Shown here one piece after another: positions 54,870 to 62,949 of a stretch of 64,000 bases of DNA. How positions within the stretch are numbered: the stretch's first letter is position 1; every line of letters starts with the position of its first letter. The notes beneath the pieces are model-generated. The model was not told where the DNA came from and did not search any database. It saw only the letters and a program-made list of their open reading frames with translations. Source of the stretch: Vibrio bivalvicida (lineage in GTDB: Bacteria > Pseudomonadota > Gammaproteobacteria > Enterobacterales > Vibrionaceae); the NCBI RefSeq assembly GCF_001399455.2, contig NZ_LLEI02000091.1:1-64000 (forward strand), in the 5' to 3' direction. The position numbers and the translations under genes were made by a program.

Positions 54870-56489
54870 ATGAGAAAACCTATGACAATAAAAATGAACA
54901 AACTCACCCTAGTCGCATTAATGTGTTCACCTATGGCTTTTGCACAAATACAAAATGGCGACTTTGAGCAGTGGAATGGAAACACACCCGTTAACTGGAC
55001 AACTATCGACTCTGGTATATCTGTTGCCCCATCGAATGTTCAGATAAAAAGCGGTGGTTTATCCGCTCATATCACCATTAATACGGGCACGCAAAGTAAC
55101 ACCGACTTTTTGCAAACAGTTTCTGTCGAGCAAGGAAAAACGTACCCATTCTCGGCTGCTATCTATCATACAGAAGGCAAGGTAAAAGCAAGGCTCATCG
55201 TTGACGGATACCAGAATTATTCAGATCCGTCCAAAACAAACCAGTGGCAGGATCTCACCTATACATATACTGCCACCAGCAGCAAAGACATTCAGGTTGG
55301 ACTCAGGTTTTACGATGTATCAGGTTTCGACGGTTCAGAAGCGGTTTACGTTGACAACTTCCAACCATCAAACACCACAAACCCTCAGCCACCGACATGT
55401 GATAAGACTAATCTCACCCTCTCGTTGACTACCGACCAATATGGCTCAGAGACTTCTTGGAACATCAAAAACAGTGGCTCGACAGTTATAGCCTCAGGAG
55501 AGGGTTACAGTAACTCTACCACCTATACCAAGGATATTTGTCTCGACGATGGCGACTATCAGTTCACGATCCTAGACAGCTACGGAGATGGTATTTGCTG
55601 TAACTCTGGTAACGGCTCTTATTCCTTGAAAAATGGTCAAGAAGTCATTGTGTCCGGCGGTCAATTCCAAAACAGTCAGACCACCGACTTTACTCTTGGT
55701 GGTACTACCCCACCGCCCACTAGCGACTACTATAAATCTGCACTAGGCAAATCAGAATTTGAGCTAAAATCGGCTCTGCATGACATCATTAAAAACCACA
55801 ATAGCCGAGGCTATTCCGCGATTTGGACGCTAGTTAAAGACGCCGATATAGATAACTACTACGAGAAAGACGGTTCAATTCTCGATGTCTACTCAGAGAA
55901 ACCGGAATCGTCAGACGCTATCAACTTCACCAAAGTCACAGATCAGTGTGGGCAATACAGTCGCGAAGGGGATTGCTACAACCGTGAGCACTCTTTCCCT
56001 AAAAGCTGGTTCGGTGGCAAGGTAGAACCAATGAACTCTGACGCACATCACTTGTTCGCCACCGACGGTTACGTTAATGCGAAACGTAGTAACTGGCCGT
56101 TTGGTGAGGTTACGAGTGCGACTTACGTCTCAAGCAATGGCTCAAAACTTGGTAGCGCTAGCAGTTCATTAGGCTACAGCGGTACGGTGTTTGAACCTAT
56201 TGATGAATTTAAAGGAGATTTTGCTCGTGCATATTTCTATATGGCAACTCGCTACGAAAATGTGATTGGTAACTGGCAGAACAATAGCGCTAATGCAGAC
56301 GCGGTACTCAACGGAACAAGCACTACTGTATTTGAACCTTGGCTGCTTTCGATGTTAAAGCGTTGGCACAAAGAGGATCCTGTCAGTACGAAGGAAGTGA
56401 ATCGCAATCAAGCCGTATTTGAATTCCAAGGAAATCGAAACCCATTTATCGACCACCCAGAGTTTGTCGCGCAAATTTGGGGAAATTAA
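54870..56489 (+). CDS. Secreted endonuclease I family nuclease with two accessory domains
   Basis: 539 aa. The signal peptide is best started at the inner Met (MNKLTLVALMCSPMAFA). Domain 1 (about 30-165) is a jelly-roll, carbohydrate-binding-like module (GDFEQWNGNTPVNW). Domain 2 (about 180-280) contains a Cys-rich DSYGDGICCNSGNGSYSL repeat seen in secreted proteins. The C-terminal 250 residues are an endonuclease I domain with NREHSFPKSWFGG (His) and NSDAHHLFATDGYVN. It likely degrades extracellular DNA for nutrients, biofilm turnover or escape from DNA traps. Longer than periplasmic EndA (about 230). Confidence 0.9.
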   Translation: MRKPMTIKMNKLTLVALMCSPMAFAQIQNGDFEQWNGNTPVNWTTIDSGISVAPSNVQIKSGGLSAHITINTGTQSNTDFLQTVSVEQGKTYPFSAAIYHTEGKVKARLIVDGYQNYSDPSKTNQWQDLTYTYTATSSKDIQVGLRFYDVSGFDGSEAVYVDNFQPSNTTNPQPPTCDKTNLTLSLTTDQYGSETSWNIKNSGSTVIASGEGYSNSTTYTKDICLDDGDYQFTILDSYGDGICCNSGNGSYSLKNGQEVIVSGGQFQNSQTTDFTLGGTTPPPTSDYYKSALGKSEFELKSALHDIIKNHNSRGYSAIWTLVKDADIDNYYEKDGSILDVYSEKPESSDAINFTKVTDQCGQYSREGDCYNREHSFPKSWFGGKVEPMNSDAHHLFATDGYVNAKRSNWPFGEVTSATYVSSNGSKLGSASSSLGYSGTVFEPIDEFKGDFARAYFYMATRYENVIGNWQNNSANADAVLNGTSTTVFEPWLLSMLKRWHKEDPVSTKEVNRNQAVFEFQGNRNPFIDHPEFVAQIWGN

Positions 56490-56500
56490 TCCCAATATAA

Positions 56501-56526
56501 AAATAGGCGCTAGTCAGCGCCTATTT
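56501..56526. terminator. Bidirectional terminator, nuclease / aromatic permease
   Basis: AAATAGGCGC pairs with GCGCCTATTT and is flanked by A and T runs between convergent genes. Confidence 0.8.
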
Positions 56527-56546
56527 TTAATTTGTCAGCAAGACCG

Positions 56547-57701
56547 CTATATCATTTGCGACACAAGCAAGAACCCACCAAAAGCCAGCCCAAAGAACAT
56601 CATCGCATTGCCACCTTCTGCTGCATAACGCTCACTTAAGGTGTTCGCTATTCTTAGTCTGTAGACCATAGCAAGCGGAACGAAAACCGCTAAGAACACT
56701 AGAATAATACCCGCGTAAGCCAGAACAGATAAGAACTGGTCTGCTGCCATAATCGCACCAATAAGCGGTAATACGAAAGTTAGAATATAAGTCACCACGC
56801 GATTCTGTTTAAAGGTATCGCTATTTTGATGGAACAGTGACATAGCGACACCAAAGAAAGAAGTTAGCAGCGCTAAACCTGTAAACAACGATAGCACAGT
56901 ACCAATCCAAGGTGCATCATGCTCAAACCCAGCCATTAGCTCAGATACACTACCAAACTCTTTTAGCTGCTCTGGTGGCAAGTTGCCTACTACAGCAAAC
57001 AACCAACACAGGTAGCAGAACAATGGGATTAAAGAGCCTAGAATGACCATGTTTCTCAATTGACTGTCTGTAGCCTCATGGTTGTAGGAAACCAAACTTG
57101 GAATCACTACCATAAAGCCAAAACTAGTAAACAATACCGCACTTGTTTGAATCAGCCCGACTTGGTCATTATTGCTTACTTGCGCGAGGTTTTGTGTCGA
57201 AAACTCAGGTAGTAGCACTAGTAGCGTTACCGCTAGGCTGACAACCATTACAAAGAAAAGTGCTCTATTAAGCTTATCAATCACACCTGTACCACAAGCT
57301 ACAATTGCTCCAGCTACAAGGGTAAATAAGATCTGACTTTGGGTGAAACTAATCGACACACCAAGAGCAGTAAAACCCTGAGATAATAAGTCTGCTGCAC
57401 CCAGAATGTATGCCATCAATAAGCAGATCAGCAATGCGTAGAGCAGACCATTAGAGACAAGTTGTCCACCCTTGCCTAACGTTTTGCGAGCTATCGAGTT
57501 AAGTCCTAACCCACCACCAGATTTAATGGTCGCTTCGAGCAAAAGTAAAGCAGAGTATGTGGTACCGAACCAAATCAGCACCATTAATAGTGTCCCGTAC
57601 AATAAGCCAAATTGGGCTAGTACCATTGGAATTGCAAGCATACCAGCGCCAAGTGCTGTACCAGAAATAATGAGCGCGCTGCCCAGAAGTTTTGTATTCA
57701 T
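56547..57701 (-). CDS. Aromatic amino acid permease (TyrP/Mtr type, HAAAP family)
   Basis: 384 aa, 11 helices. GSALIISGTALGAGMLAIPM (about 6-25) and the SALLLLEATIKSG and FTSFGFMVVIPSLVSYNHEA blocks place it with TyrP/Mtr. It imports tyrosine or tryptophan by proton symport; the exact substrate is not decidable. A Phe/Tyr-rich ORF and a GC hairpin lie directly upstream, pointing to regulation by aromatic amino acid supply. No clear TyrR box was found. Confidence 0.87.
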   Translation of the reverse strand: MNTKLLGSALIISGTALGAGMLAIPMVLAQFGLLYGTLLMVLIWFGTTYSALLLLEATIKSGGGLGLNSIARKTLGKGGQLVSNGLLYALLICLLMAYILGAADLLSQGFTALGVSISFTQSQILFTLVAGAIVACGTGVIDKLNRALFFVMVVSLAVTLLVLLPEFSTQNLAQVSNNDQVGLIQTSAVLFTSFGFMVVIPSLVSYNHEATDSQLRNMVILGSLIPLFCYLCWLFAVVGNLPPEQLKEFGSVSELMAGFEHDAPWIGTVLSLFTGLALLTSFFGVAMSLFHQNSDTFKQNRVVTYILTFVLPLIGAIMAADQFLSVLAYAGIILVFLAVFVPLAMVYRLRIANTLSERYAAEGGNAMMFFGLAFGGFLLVSQMI

Positions 57702-57741
57702 TTTCTCTAAAACCGTAAATATTATTTAAATTTTGAATTTA

Positions 57742-57756
57742 TGCGCTTCGCGCGCA
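57742..57756 (-). promoter_or_regulatory. GC-rich hairpin before the aromatic permease
   Basis: TGCGC-GCGAA-GCGCA lies between the candidate leader ORF and the permease start, followed on the minus strand by TAAATTC, a weak T/A tract. It could act as an attenuator hairpin. Confidence 0.35.
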
Positions 57757-57778
57757 GACGTACTGAGACAAGGGAGTA

Positions 57779-57940
57779 TCAATACGAAAAATAAAATCGA
57801 GAAAATGAATAAGGCTGCAAGAGGGTATTGCAATAGCGGAAGAGTGCCAAAGAAGGAAAAAGAGAGGTTACGTTGTCAGAAGCCTTATGAGGCGACCCTT
57901 CAGTTGGCTCCAGAATCGGGGTAGTAATTTTGAAAATCAT
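57779..57940 (-). CDS. Candidate leader peptide rich in Phe and Tyr
   Basis: 53 codons from an ATG with AGGA seven bases upstream. It stops 77 bases before the aromatic amino acid permease. The last 11 residues, YSFSRFYFSY plus stop, include six aromatic residues, as expected of a leader that senses charged tRNA-Phe/Tyr. The rest has no recognisable fold. It could also be a chance ORF. Confidence 0.4.
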   Translation of the reverse strand: MIFKITTPILEPTEGSPHKASDNVTSLFPSLALFRYCNTLLQPYSFSRFYFSY

Positions 57941-58258
57941 TAAGATGTCCTAAGTAAAAGACAATCCTTTGGAAAAGGCATAGCAAATCCTGCGCTATGT
58001 CATCTCAAACTGAGATAACTGCATCTTATAGGCTGAGGCTATGATTGCAATGGGTTAGTTTTTAACTGGTCAAATAACAACCTAACTTATTAGGTTAACA
58101 CCTACTAAAAACACTACTCTTCCGCTGGCGTAACTCTTCCCTTTATCTCATTACCCGCATCTCTAATCAGATCAGTTGGCGACATAATCACGCCTTTTAC
58201 TGCTCCTTGCGTAGCTTGTTTTAGATACAAAAAAAGCCAGCGTAACGCTGGCTTAAAT
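57941..58258. other. Intergenic region between sulP and the permease leader
   Basis: It contains the sulP terminator (58234-58254). A minus-strand frame downstream of it (58116-58190) reads SPTDLIRDAGNEIKGRV with GGAG upstream; at about 25 residues it may be a remnant or a tiny ORF. Otherwise nothing was found. Confidence 0.4.
58234..58254 (-). terminator. Terminator of the sulP gene
   Basis: AAGCCAGCG/CGCTGGCTT is followed on the minus strand by a long T run, just after the stop at 58259. Confidence 0.85.
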
Positions 58259-59749
58259 TCAGTGAGTGATGGAGATTGCCGACAAATCTTCATGCTTATG
58301 GTACATAGCATGTTTACTTATCAACCTTTCACTTAGTTCACTCATGCCAACCACATCAACTTTTGAACCCTTCTTTCTGAATTTAAAGACAACTTTGTCC
58401 AATGCTTCAACCGCAGTGTTATCGAGAAAATGTGCTCCACTTGTATCAATGGTGACATATGGGGTTGCAGCTTCAAAATCAAACATCTCCATAAACGCAT
58501 CTGAGGATGCAAAAAATACATGGCCACAAACTTTATGAACTGAGTGCACGCCTTCAACAGCAACTTCGTCTGAAATAAACACCATTGCTTTACTCACATG
58601 AGCGTAAAACAACGCTGACAAAGTCACACCAACAAGAACTCCGATCGCTAGGTTATGAGTCCACACTACAGTCGCAACAGTCACAATCATTGTGATGTTG
58701 GTAGGTAATGTATGATCTTTTAGTTCTGTAATTGATCGCCAAGAGAATGTACCAATCGATACCATGATCATCACCGAAACCAGTGCAGCCATTGGGATCA
58801 GAGTTAACCAATCAGATAAGAACACCACCATCAAAAGCAGCCCTACCCCAGCGACTAACGTCGACATTCGAGATAGTCCACCTGACTTAATGTTAATCAC
58901 CGATTGGCCTATCATTGCGCAACCTGCCATTCCACCAAACAGCGACGACACAATATTCGCTACTCCCTGCCCCTTACATTCGTTGTTTTTATTGCTTTCT
59001 GTATCCGTTAAGTCATCAACAATCGTCGCGGTCATTAAGGACTCTAAGACACCCACGACAGATAAGGCAATTGAATAGGGCAGAATGACTTTAAGTGTCT
59101 CTAAGCTGAGTGGAACATCAGGCGCCAAAAATATCGGCAGAGCATCTGGCAGCTTGCCCATATCACCAATCGTTCGAATATCTAATCCAAACATCAAGCT
59201 AATCGCTGTCACCACCACGATAGCAACCAAAGGTGAAGGAATAGATCCTCCAAGCTTTGGAAGATAAGGGAACAGATAGATGACAGCTAAACCGATTGCG
59301 ACCAAGATGTAGACACTGTTCGAAACATCGGTTAATTCCGGCAATTGAGCGAGAAAAATCAGAATCGCTAACGCGTTTACAAAACCGGTAACAACCGCCT
59401 TAGATACATAGTTCATCAGATTGCCTAGTTTTAGGTAGCCAATAACAATCTGAATGACACCAGTTAAAAGTGATGCAGCGAATAGGTATTCAAGACCATG
59501 CTCTTTAACCAATGTCACCATCAACAGAGCCATAGCGCCCGTTGCACCCGATATCATTCCTGGTCGACTACCTACCAAGGCAGTCACAACGCAAATACAA
59601 AATGATGCATAAAGCCCGACTTTAGGGTCTACACCCGCAATTATTGAAAATGCGATAGCCTCTGGTATGAGCGCTAATGCGACTACGATTCCCGATAAGC
59701 TGTCTCCTTTTATGTTTGACAACCAGTGTGTTTGTAGATTTGTAAGCAT
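58259..59749 (-). CDS. SulP family anion transporter with STAS domain
   Basis: 496 aa. The SulP membrane domain (about 12 helices) starts with GIVVALALIPEAIAFSIIAG and contains GMISGATGAMALLMV and NIVSSLFGGMAGCAMIGQSV. The C-terminal STAS domain covers about 400-496 (VTIDTSGAHFLDNTAVEALD). Relatives move sulfate, bicarbonate or dicarboxylates; the substrate is undecided. Translation starts at AAAGAGAATTACATG, a region duplicated before the secreted-protein gene upstream (leaders A and B). Confidence 0.9.
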   Translation of the reverse strand: MLTNLQTHWLSNIKGDSLSGIVVALALIPEAIAFSIIAGVDPKVGLYASFCICVVTALVGSRPGMISGATGAMALLMVTLVKEHGLEYLFAASLLTGVIQIVIGYLKLGNLMNYVSKAVVTGFVNALAILIFLAQLPELTDVSNSVYILVAIGLAVIYLFPYLPKLGGSIPSPLVAIVVVTAISLMFGLDIRTIGDMGKLPDALPIFLAPDVPLSLETLKVILPYSIALSVVGVLESLMTATIVDDLTDTESNKNNECKGQGVANIVSSLFGGMAGCAMIGQSVINIKSGGLSRMSTLVAGVGLLLMVVFLSDWLTLIPMAALVSVMIMVSIGTFSWRSITELKDHTLPTNITMIVTVATVVWTHNLAIGVLVGVTLSALFYAHVSKAMVFISDEVAVEGVHSVHKVCGHVFFASSDAFMEMFDFEAATPYVTIDTSGAHFLDNTAVEALDKVVFKFRKKGSKVDVVGMSELSERLISKHAMYHKHEDLSAISITH

Positions 59750-59900
59750 GTAATTCTCTTTGTTTATATGTGGCTAACCCTGCCGTGTTACAGACATAAG
59801 TTAAGTCAGCAGATTAAGATGAGCTTGAGCTCGGTTGCGTGTACTCAGAGAAATACGTGGTCTAAGGCGGCGTAATTAACACGGTTGGTTAAACTCCTCT
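59750..59900 (-). promoter_or_regulatory. Leader element A of sulP
   Basis: This 150-base 5' region of sulP shares ordered blocks with element B at 60482-60637. These are AGAGGAGTTTAAC, a 20-base identity containing TTAATTACGCCGCCTTA (59863-59882), ACCGAGC...GCTCAT, TTATGTCTGTA, GGCAGGGTT and AAGAGAATTA before the ATG. Both copies can form TTAAC/GTTAA and GAGC/GCTC hairpins with different loops. No named RNA family is recognised. Confidence 0.6.
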
Positions 59901-59933
59901 ATATAATGATGTTTGACAGCTTGATACCATCGC

Positions 59934-60398
59934 CTAAAAGGGTTGATTAAAGCGCTTGTTGAAAAAATCAAGTTTTGTCGAAAGATCTTGATACCGATTG
60001 AGCATAGCTTTCGAATAACCTTCTTTCTCAAGCAGTTCAGACAACTGGTTCGCTTCGTCAATCAACTCATCAATTGTTAATGATCGCTGTTCAGTTCTTG
60101 ATATTGGGTTAAGGCTAGATTCGCCTTGAAGATAAAGATAAATGTCGCACCATCGTGTACTTTGCTGCAGGGTCAACTCTTCACCAAACTGCTCTAAATA
60201 CTCCAGTTCAGATTCGAGCTGCTCCCTATCATCGGGGAGTATGTGGGAAAGGCGCTCAGCAACCAAAGCAACACGATCGTTGTCTACGCCTGATTTGACA
60301 AGAGCGTGCTTCTTCCAAAATCGGTCGTCTTCGCTATATTTTGCCAATGCGCTGGCTGCGGCCATTACGAAAAGAATAAAAGCAGATATGAATTTCAT
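59934..60398 (-). CDS. Secreted hypothetical protein
   Basis: 154 aa with a signal peptide (FISAFILFVMAAASALA). The mature protein is charged, helical and Gln/Glu/Leu-rich, probably a periplasmic coiled-coil type. No family recognised. Its ATG overlaps the stop of a 27-codon ORF (TAATG), and the pair is preceded by leader element B, the same type as that of sulP, suggesting joint regulation with the anion transporter. Confidence 0.65.
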   Translation of the reverse strand: MKFISAFILFVMAAASALAKYSEDDRFWKKHALVKSGVDNDRVALVAERLSHILPDDREQLESELEYLEQFGEELTLQQSTRWCDIYLYLQGESSLNPISRTEQRSLTIDELIDEANQLSELLEKEGYSKAMLNRYQDLSTKLDFFNKRFNQPF

Positions 60399-60481
60399 TA
60401 CTTTATTCCTAACGTTGGTTGTAGCAGACCCTCTTCTTTTTTAAGGTGTTCTAATTGAACGATAGTTATACATTTATTCAT
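60398..60481 (-). CDS. 27-codon ORF coupled to the secreted protein gene
   Basis: It starts at the ATG that ends leader element B, at the position where sulP starts in element A. The product begins MNKCITIVQLEHLKKEEG and stops in TAATG, overlapping the next start. It may serve only to couple translation, or be a true small peptide. Confidence 0.4.
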   Translation of the reverse strand: MNKCITIVQLEHLKKEEGLLQPTLGIK

Positions 60482-60637
60482 ATAATTCTCTTTTTACGCA
60501 TACAGTAAACCCTGCCAATACAGACATAGTTAAGTTCACTCGTTGATTCGATGAGCGGGCGCTCGGTTTAAGTGTAGGTCGGGAGAGAATTGATAATTTA
60601 AGGCGGCGTAATTAACACGTTGACGTTAAACTCCTCT
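60482..60637 (-). promoter_or_regulatory. Leader element B, upstream of the secreted protein
   Basis: This is the second copy of the sulP-type leader (see element A). The conserved 20-base block is at 60599-60618, the GAGC/GCTC hairpin at 60553-60568 and AACCCTGCC (plus strand) at 60508-60516. The copies diverge between blocks, so the duplication is old and the blocks are probably under selection. Confidence 0.6.
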
Positions 60638-61155
60638 CAACTGTAGAAACATAATCAGCCGGAATTGGCTGTAGCGCCAATATAATCTGTTGTAGCGAGT
60701 TAATACATTTTAAAAATCAAAATCAATGATTTCACTTTTCCATACTCAAAAGTTTGATTTAACATATTTACTATTTGATGATGACATCAACATCCGTTTA
60801 CAATACAAAAAGCCAAACTCATCACCTCCTAATTTCTCCTCTTCCATTGCGTTCCACAAAAAATATCAACTCCTTATTAACCTACATCTGTCAACGACTT
60901 AAATGCTTGAGATCTCAGACGTATATTGGTGGTGGTGCTTGCCAACTGTCTAGACATAAAGATGCTTCCTTAAACGCCTAAGCACGTCGATTTTACGTCA
61001 CTACGTCAAAGTATTGATTACACACACCTTACATCACATTTACAAAAACCTTACGGAGAGTGCGGTCACAATATAAAATTAGCCATCTTTCCTCCTAATT
61101 GCATATAGGAGAATATGTTGATGTCTATTCCAATATTATAAATTTTTATCCAATA
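60638..61155. other. Intergenic region upstream of the heme-type chemoreceptor
   Basis: AT-rich, with no convincing gene on either strand. A short ATTGGC/GCCAAT inverted repeat occurs at about 60664-60682. Promoters of the two divergent units should lie here. Confidence 0.4.
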
Positions 61156-62769
61156 ATGCGCCTTACTATTACTACAAAATTGCTCATCACGTTGTTAACG
61201 GTATTTGGATTAGTCCTCGTAGCGTCAACAACATACCAGTATCTGCAGCAACGCGAGTTAATAAACTCTGTTTTGAGTGAACAGCTTCATGACAAAGCGA
61301 GTAACTATTTTGATAGCCTGAACATGATGATGCTAACTGGAACCATGGCTCAAAAAGAAACTTTAAGACAAAAGGCCCTCGCTCAAGATGGGATTGAACA
61401 GGTAAAGGTTCTGCGGGCAGAGGCTGTTAGCAAACTCTATGGTCCTGGACAAGAGAATCAAAAACCTGTTGATGATATTGATAAGCGAGCACTTGCTGGT
61501 GAGTTAATCATAGAGCCTATCACCGCGGAATGGGGCAACGGCATAGTTGTCGCTTTACCTATGAAATCAAGCGAAAACTACCGCGGCACCAATTGTGTTG
61601 CTTGTCATATGGCACCCGAAGGCGAAGTACTAGGTGCTATTCGCCTTGAGTACAATTTATCTCATGTTAACCAGCTCATCAGTCAAAGGGCGTTTATTGC
61701 ACTAGCGATTATGTCAGCGTTTGGCTTCGTTGGTTTTTTAATCACCATGTGGTTGATTAGAAAGATCATCGTGCGTCCGATTCAAAAAACCTCAGGCTTT
61801 ATGCAAACTGTCAGCAAGACAAAAGATCTTTCTCAACGACTTTATACAACACAAAAGGATGAGATTGGTCAGCTTTCAGGTGCGATCAATTCCTTTATGG
61901 ATACCGTTAACCAAAGTCTTGAGCAAGTTCAAGCAACATCTCACAAAGTCGCGGGTAGCGCCACACAACTGACCCAAGTCGCACAGATAACAGATGCGGC
62001 AGCAAGTAACCAACAAGCGGAAACCTCCGAAGTTCAAGACAATATTGAACAAATGCAATCTCAGCAAGTACAAGTAGAAACCGCGACCGACGAAGCTTCG
62101 ACCCTGATTAAGCACACAACTCATATTGCCGAACAGAGCGCCCGTCAGGCTCACGGGGCAAGTCACGAGATCAAAGGGCTAGTAACCGACATAGAGCAAG
62201 TTAAAGATAGTATTGTTGACCTAAACAACCAAACCGCAGAAGTTTCTAGTATTTTAGAGGTGATAAAGGGTGTGGCTGAGCAAACTAACTTACTCGCCCT
62301 TAATGCGGCAATTGAAGCTGCACGTGCAGGTGAACAAGGTCGTGGATTTGCTGTCGTCGCTGATGAAGTTCGCAATCTAGCCAGTCGAACTGCACAAGCC
62401 ACAGGCAGCATTGAAAGTATTATCGCCCAATTCCAAAAAGATAGTGAAGCGTCTCTCTCTTGTGTCGATACGGTTTGCGGCACTGCCCACCAGCGTTCGA
62501 GCGAAATCGAATTGCTTTCGCAGGCGATGAATGGTGTCGTTGAAGAGATGAAACAAGCACTCGCTCATGCAAACCGCATTCAACAGCAGTCCAGCAGCAC
62601 AGCCCACTTAAGTCATCAAGTTCAAGGTAAGGTTCAAGTGATTAACCAACATGCAAATCAAACCACTGAGTCTGCCGCTCACACGAGAGACATTAGTATG
62701 AATCTTGAACAACTTTCCGAGCATCTAGAACAGCTATTGGCGCAATTTACCCTTTCTACACCGAAATAG
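61156..62769 (+). CDS. Methyl-accepting chemotaxis protein with CxxCH heme-binding motif
   Basis: About 537 aa from the ATG at 61156; the longer frame to 61099 starts at a TTG and adds non-membrane sequence before TM1. TM1 is at about 5-27. A periplasmic domain of about 150 residues ends in NCVACHMAPEGEVLGAIRLE, with Cys147, Cys150 and His151 as a c-type heme site. TM2 is at about 178-200, followed by HAMP and an MA domain (GVAEQTNLLALNAAIEAARA, GRGFAVVADEVR). It may detect redox state, oxygen or NO through heme. Confidence 0.88.
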   Translation: MRLTITTKLLITLLTVFGLVLVASTTYQYLQQRELINSVLSEQLHDKASNYFDSLNMMMLTGTMAQKETLRQKALAQDGIEQVKVLRAEAVSKLYGPGQENQKPVDDIDKRALAGELIIEPITAEWGNGIVVALPMKSSENYRGTNCVACHMAPEGEVLGAIRLEYNLSHVNQLISQRAFIALAIMSAFGFVGFLITMWLIRKIIVRPIQKTSGFMQTVSKTKDLSQRLYTTQKDEIGQLSGAINSFMDTVNQSLEQVQATSHKVAGSATQLTQVAQITDAAASNQQAETSEVQDNIEQMQSQQVQVETATDEASTLIKHTTHIAEQSARQAHGASHEIKGLVTDIEQVKDSIVDLNNQTAEVSSILEVIKGVAEQTNLLALNAAIEAARAGEQGRGFAVVADEVRNLASRTAQATGSIESIIAQFQKDSEASLSCVDTVCGTAHQRSSEIELLSQAMNGVVEEMKQALAHANRIQQQSSSTAHLSHQVQGKVQVINQHANQTTESAAHTRDISMNLEQLSEHLEQLLAQFTLSTPK

Positions 62770-62866
62770 CCGGATATTAGGGATTTTTGTTCGACTAAAT
62801 GACAATAAAGGTTGAAGCATAATATTTGAAAGGTAATATGTTCCATTGAATCTATAGAATTCTATC

Positions 62867-62924
62867 CAACCCAATGTTTGCTCATTATTTATTCGGTGAG
62901 TATCTCAACATTGGGTTGAATTTT
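62867..62924 (+). promoter_or_regulatory. Terminator-like hairpin before asnS
   Basis: A 12-bp perfect inverted repeat (CAACCCAATGTT, 62867-62878, with AACATTGGGTTG, 62907-62918) has an inner CTCA/TGAG stem and is followed by AATTTTT. It lies 31 bases before asnS. It could end the chemoreceptor transcript or attenuate asnS. Confidence 0.6.
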
Positions 62925-62949
62925 TACCTCAATGGAGAATATTTAAAAC

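Noticed and set aside
57733..57924. 63-aa plus-strand ORF between the aromatic permease and sulP
   Set aside because: It starts inside the permease 5' region with no ribosome binding site. The opposite strand gives a better ORF with an aromatic-rich end.
58114..58311. 65-aa minus-strand ORF overlapping the end of sulP
   Set aside because: Its first half is sulP in another frame and passes through the sulP terminator. Only the last 25 residues might mean anything.
59876..60061. 61-aa minus-strand ORF
   Set aside because: It is out of frame within the secreted-protein gene and leader A.
60775..60981. 68-aa plus-strand ORF before the chemoreceptor
   Set aside because: Low-complexity composition, no ribosome binding site, no recognisable similarity.
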